Source: Dyella sp. SG609
Lineage (GTDB): Bacteria > Pseudomonadota > Gammaproteobacteria > Xanthomonadales > Rhodanobacteraceae
Reading direction: 5' to 3'
Length of the DNA stretch: 64,000 nucleotides
Assembly (NCBI RefSeq): GCF_012275375.1
Contig: NZ_JAAZQJ010000002.1
Span: 590,183-654,182 of the forward strand
Shown: positions 60,045-64,000 of the stretch, piece by piece
Layout: each line of letters opens with the position of its first letter
Numbering within the stretch: position 1 is the first letter of the stretch
Translations under genes and position numbers: made by a program
Notes under the pieces: model-generated
The model's input: the letters and a program-made list of their open reading frames with translations, nothing else
Databases searched by the model: none
What the model was told of the DNA's origin: nothing

Positions 60045-61130
60045 ATGAGCGCCCTGCCCTGGCTCCACCCCGACCGCGTCGCCCTGCTCGAGGCGGCGCT
60101 GCGCCAACGCATCCTGATCCTCGACGGCGGCATGGGCACCATGCTGCAGGGCCATCGCCTGGACGAGGAAGGCTTCCGCGGCGAGCGTTTCGTCGAAGGC
60201 CGCGACCATGCGCACGAGGCGCATCACGACCATCCCGGCTGCGACCTCAAGGGCAACAACGACCTGCTCACGCTGACCCAGCCGGCGATCATCCGCGGCG
60301 TGCACGAGGCTTATCTCGAAGCCGGCGCCGACCTGGTCGAGACCAATACCTTCAACAGCACGCGGATCAGCCAGGCCGACTACCAGCTGGAACACCTGGC
60401 GCACGAGCTGAACCTCGAAGGCGCGCGCCTGGCCCGCGCCGCCTGCGATGCCTGGACCGCGAAGACGCCGCACCAGCCGCGCTTCGTGATCGGCGTGCTC
60501 GGCCCCACCAGCCGCACCGCCTCGCTGTCGCCGGACGTCAACGACCCGGGCTTCCGCAACGTCACCTTCGAGGAACTGGCCGCCAACTACACCGAGGCCG
60601 CGGCCGGCCTGATCGACGGCGGCGCCGACCTGATCATGGTCGAGACCATTTTCGACACGCTCAATGCCAAGGCCGCGCTGTTCGCCATCAGCGAACTGTT
60701 CCGCGAACGCGGCGCGCGCCTGCCGGTGATGATCTCCGGCACCATCACCGACCGCTCCGGCCGCACGCTTTCGGGGCAGACGGCCGAGGCGTTCTACTAC
60801 TCCGTCGCGCATGCGCGCCCGCTCACCGTGGGCCTGAACTGCGCGCTCGGCGCGGCCGACCTGCGCCCGCACGTGCAGACCCTGGCCCAGGTCGCCGACT
60901 GCTTCGTCAGCACCCATCCCAATGCCGGCCTGCCGAACGCGTTCGGCGAATACGACGAAACCCCCGAGCAGATGGCCGCGGTGATCGGCGGCTTCGCCCG
61001 CGACGGCCTGCTCAACCTGGTCGGCGGCTGCTGCGGCACCACGCCGGCGCATATCAAGGCGATCGCCGAAGCGGTGCGCGACTGCGCGCCGCGCGCCCTT
61101 CCTTCCATCGACGCCGCCGAAGCCGCCTGA
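60045..61130 (+). CDS. metH: Methionine synthase, homocysteine-binding module (split MetH, part 1)
   Basis: A 361-residue protein equal to the N-terminal homocysteine S-methyltransferase barrel of MetH. It begins with the family motif [17 protein letters not shown] and has [20 protein letters not shown] and the zinc ligands in VGLNCALGA and [20 protein letters not shown]. It binds and activates homocysteine. In E. coli this part is fused to the rest of MetH; here it ends and the next protein starts five bases later. The two chains must associate. Gene symbol is shared for both parts. Confidence 0.93.
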   Translation: MSALPWLHPDRVALLEAALRQRILILDGGMGTMLQGHRLDEEGFRGERFVEGRDHAHEAHHDHPGCDLKGNNDLLTLTQPAIIRGVHEAYLEAGADLVETNTFNSTRISQADYQLEHLAHELNLEGARLARAACDAWTAKTPHQPRFVIGVLGPTSRTASLSPDVNDPGFRNVTFEELAANYTEAAAGLIDGGADLIMVETIFDTLNAKAALFAISELFRERGARLPVMISGTITDRSGRTLSGQTAEAFYYSVAHARPLTVGLNCALGAADLRPHVQTLAQVADCFVSTHPNAGLPNAFGEYDETPEQMAAVIGGFARDGLLNLVGGCCGTTPAHIKAIAEAVRDCAPRALPSIDAAEAA

Positions 61131-61134
61131 TCCG

Positions 61135-63822
<2,688 letters not shown>

Positions 63823-63828
63823 GGGTGA

Positions 63829-63847
63829 GGGGCTGGCGCCCCTTTTT
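63829..63847 (+). terminator. Rho-independent terminator after metH
   Basis: GGGGC-TGGC-GCCCC followed by TTTTT, seven bases after the stop codon. The stem is short but GC-rich. Confidence 0.75.
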
Positions 63848-63849
63848 GC

Positions 63850-64000
63850 TCGTCATTCCGGCGTAGGCCGGGGTTCAATTTCTGTCGCCTGGTTTTTTGC
63901 GTTACCGCGACTTGGCCGCTTATGCAGCGGGCATTTCGGACGCCTGCCGGCGCCCGAGTTACTTTCTCTTTGCTGGCCCAAAGAGAAAGTAACCAAAGAG
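63850..64000. repeat. REP-like and 12-bp inverted repeats at the right edge
   Basis: GTCATTCCGGCGTAGGCCGGGGTTCA at about 63853 resembles the CGTCATTCC...GGAAT class of palindromic repeats. Further on, ACTTTCTCTTTG and CAAAGAGAAAGT (63961-63990) make a perfect 12-bp inverted repeat with six-base centre. No gene is visible in this stretch; it continues beyond the window. Confidence 0.65.

Overview
The window is a high-GC (about 65-70 %) gammaproteobacterial chromosome segment. Gene content points to the Xanthomonadales, most likely Rhodanobacteraceae (Dyella, Rhodanobacter or Frateuria type): a metH gene split in two and preceded by an ArsR-methyltransferase regulator, a membrane PQQ-glucose dehydrogenase, a 180-kDa class NAD-glutamate dehydrogenase, a fused branched-chain 2-oxoacid dehydrogenase E1, and several adhesins with extended signal peptides. 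The genus assignment is inference. It looks like ordinary chromosome, with no prophage, insertion sequence, CRISPR array or rRNA; one tRNA-Arg is present.

Layout. 1-5.3 kb: a very large repeat-built autotransporter on the minus strand, truncated by the left edge. 5.7-10.8 kb: an exported RidA-like protein, then a Fur-box-controlled siderophore receptor, two small membrane proteins and a PepSY reductase. 10.9-14.9 kb: a di-haem cytochrome convergent with glucose dehydrogenase. 15.1-21.5 kb: tRNA-Arg(CCT), an acyltransferase, an aminoadipate-semialdehyde dehydrogenase, and a methyltransferase-pyrD-murB-membrane protein operon. 21.5-25.7 kb: two divergent regulator/target pairs (fosmidomycin-resistance-type MFS with AraC; SDR epimerase with LysR). 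25.9-30.0 kb: ppk, then a 57-residue peptide gene and an asparagine-synthetase-like gene that together resemble a minimal RiPP cassette. 30.2-34.1 kb: FMN reductase, diguanylate cyclase, and two tandem Ivy-type lysozyme-inhibitor lipoproteins. 34.2-38.7 kb: a minus-strand operon gcdH - GNAT - nucleotidyltransferase-like - fused 2-oxoacid dehydrogenase E1. 39-41.7 kb: DMT transporter, 5'-nucleotidase, NAD kinase. 41.9-47 kb: two trimeric autotransporter adhesins. 47-52 kb: NAD-glutamate dehydrogenase. 52.7-57.1 kb: RND efflux adaptor and pump. 57.2-58.9 kb: a eukaryote-like NTF2 protein and an acyl-CoA dehydrogenase. 59.1-63.8 kb: ArsR-methyltransferase regulator and the two-piece methionine synthase.

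How the genes work together. Iron piracy (receptor plus PepSY reductase), periplasmic glucose oxidation, surface adhesion, lysozyme resistance, RND efflux and c-di-GMP synthesis suit a soil- or host-associated bacterium. Lysine-type and branched-chain amino-acid catabolism (ALDH7 enzyme, GcdH, E1, a second acyl-CoA dehydrogenase, glutamate dehydrogenase) recurs. Three families of short palindromic dispersed repeats sit in the gene gaps, and one of them supplies the stop codon of two genes. The most original candidates are the peptide/asparagine-synthetase-like pair near 28.2-30.0 kb and the NTF2-like gene near 57.4 kb.
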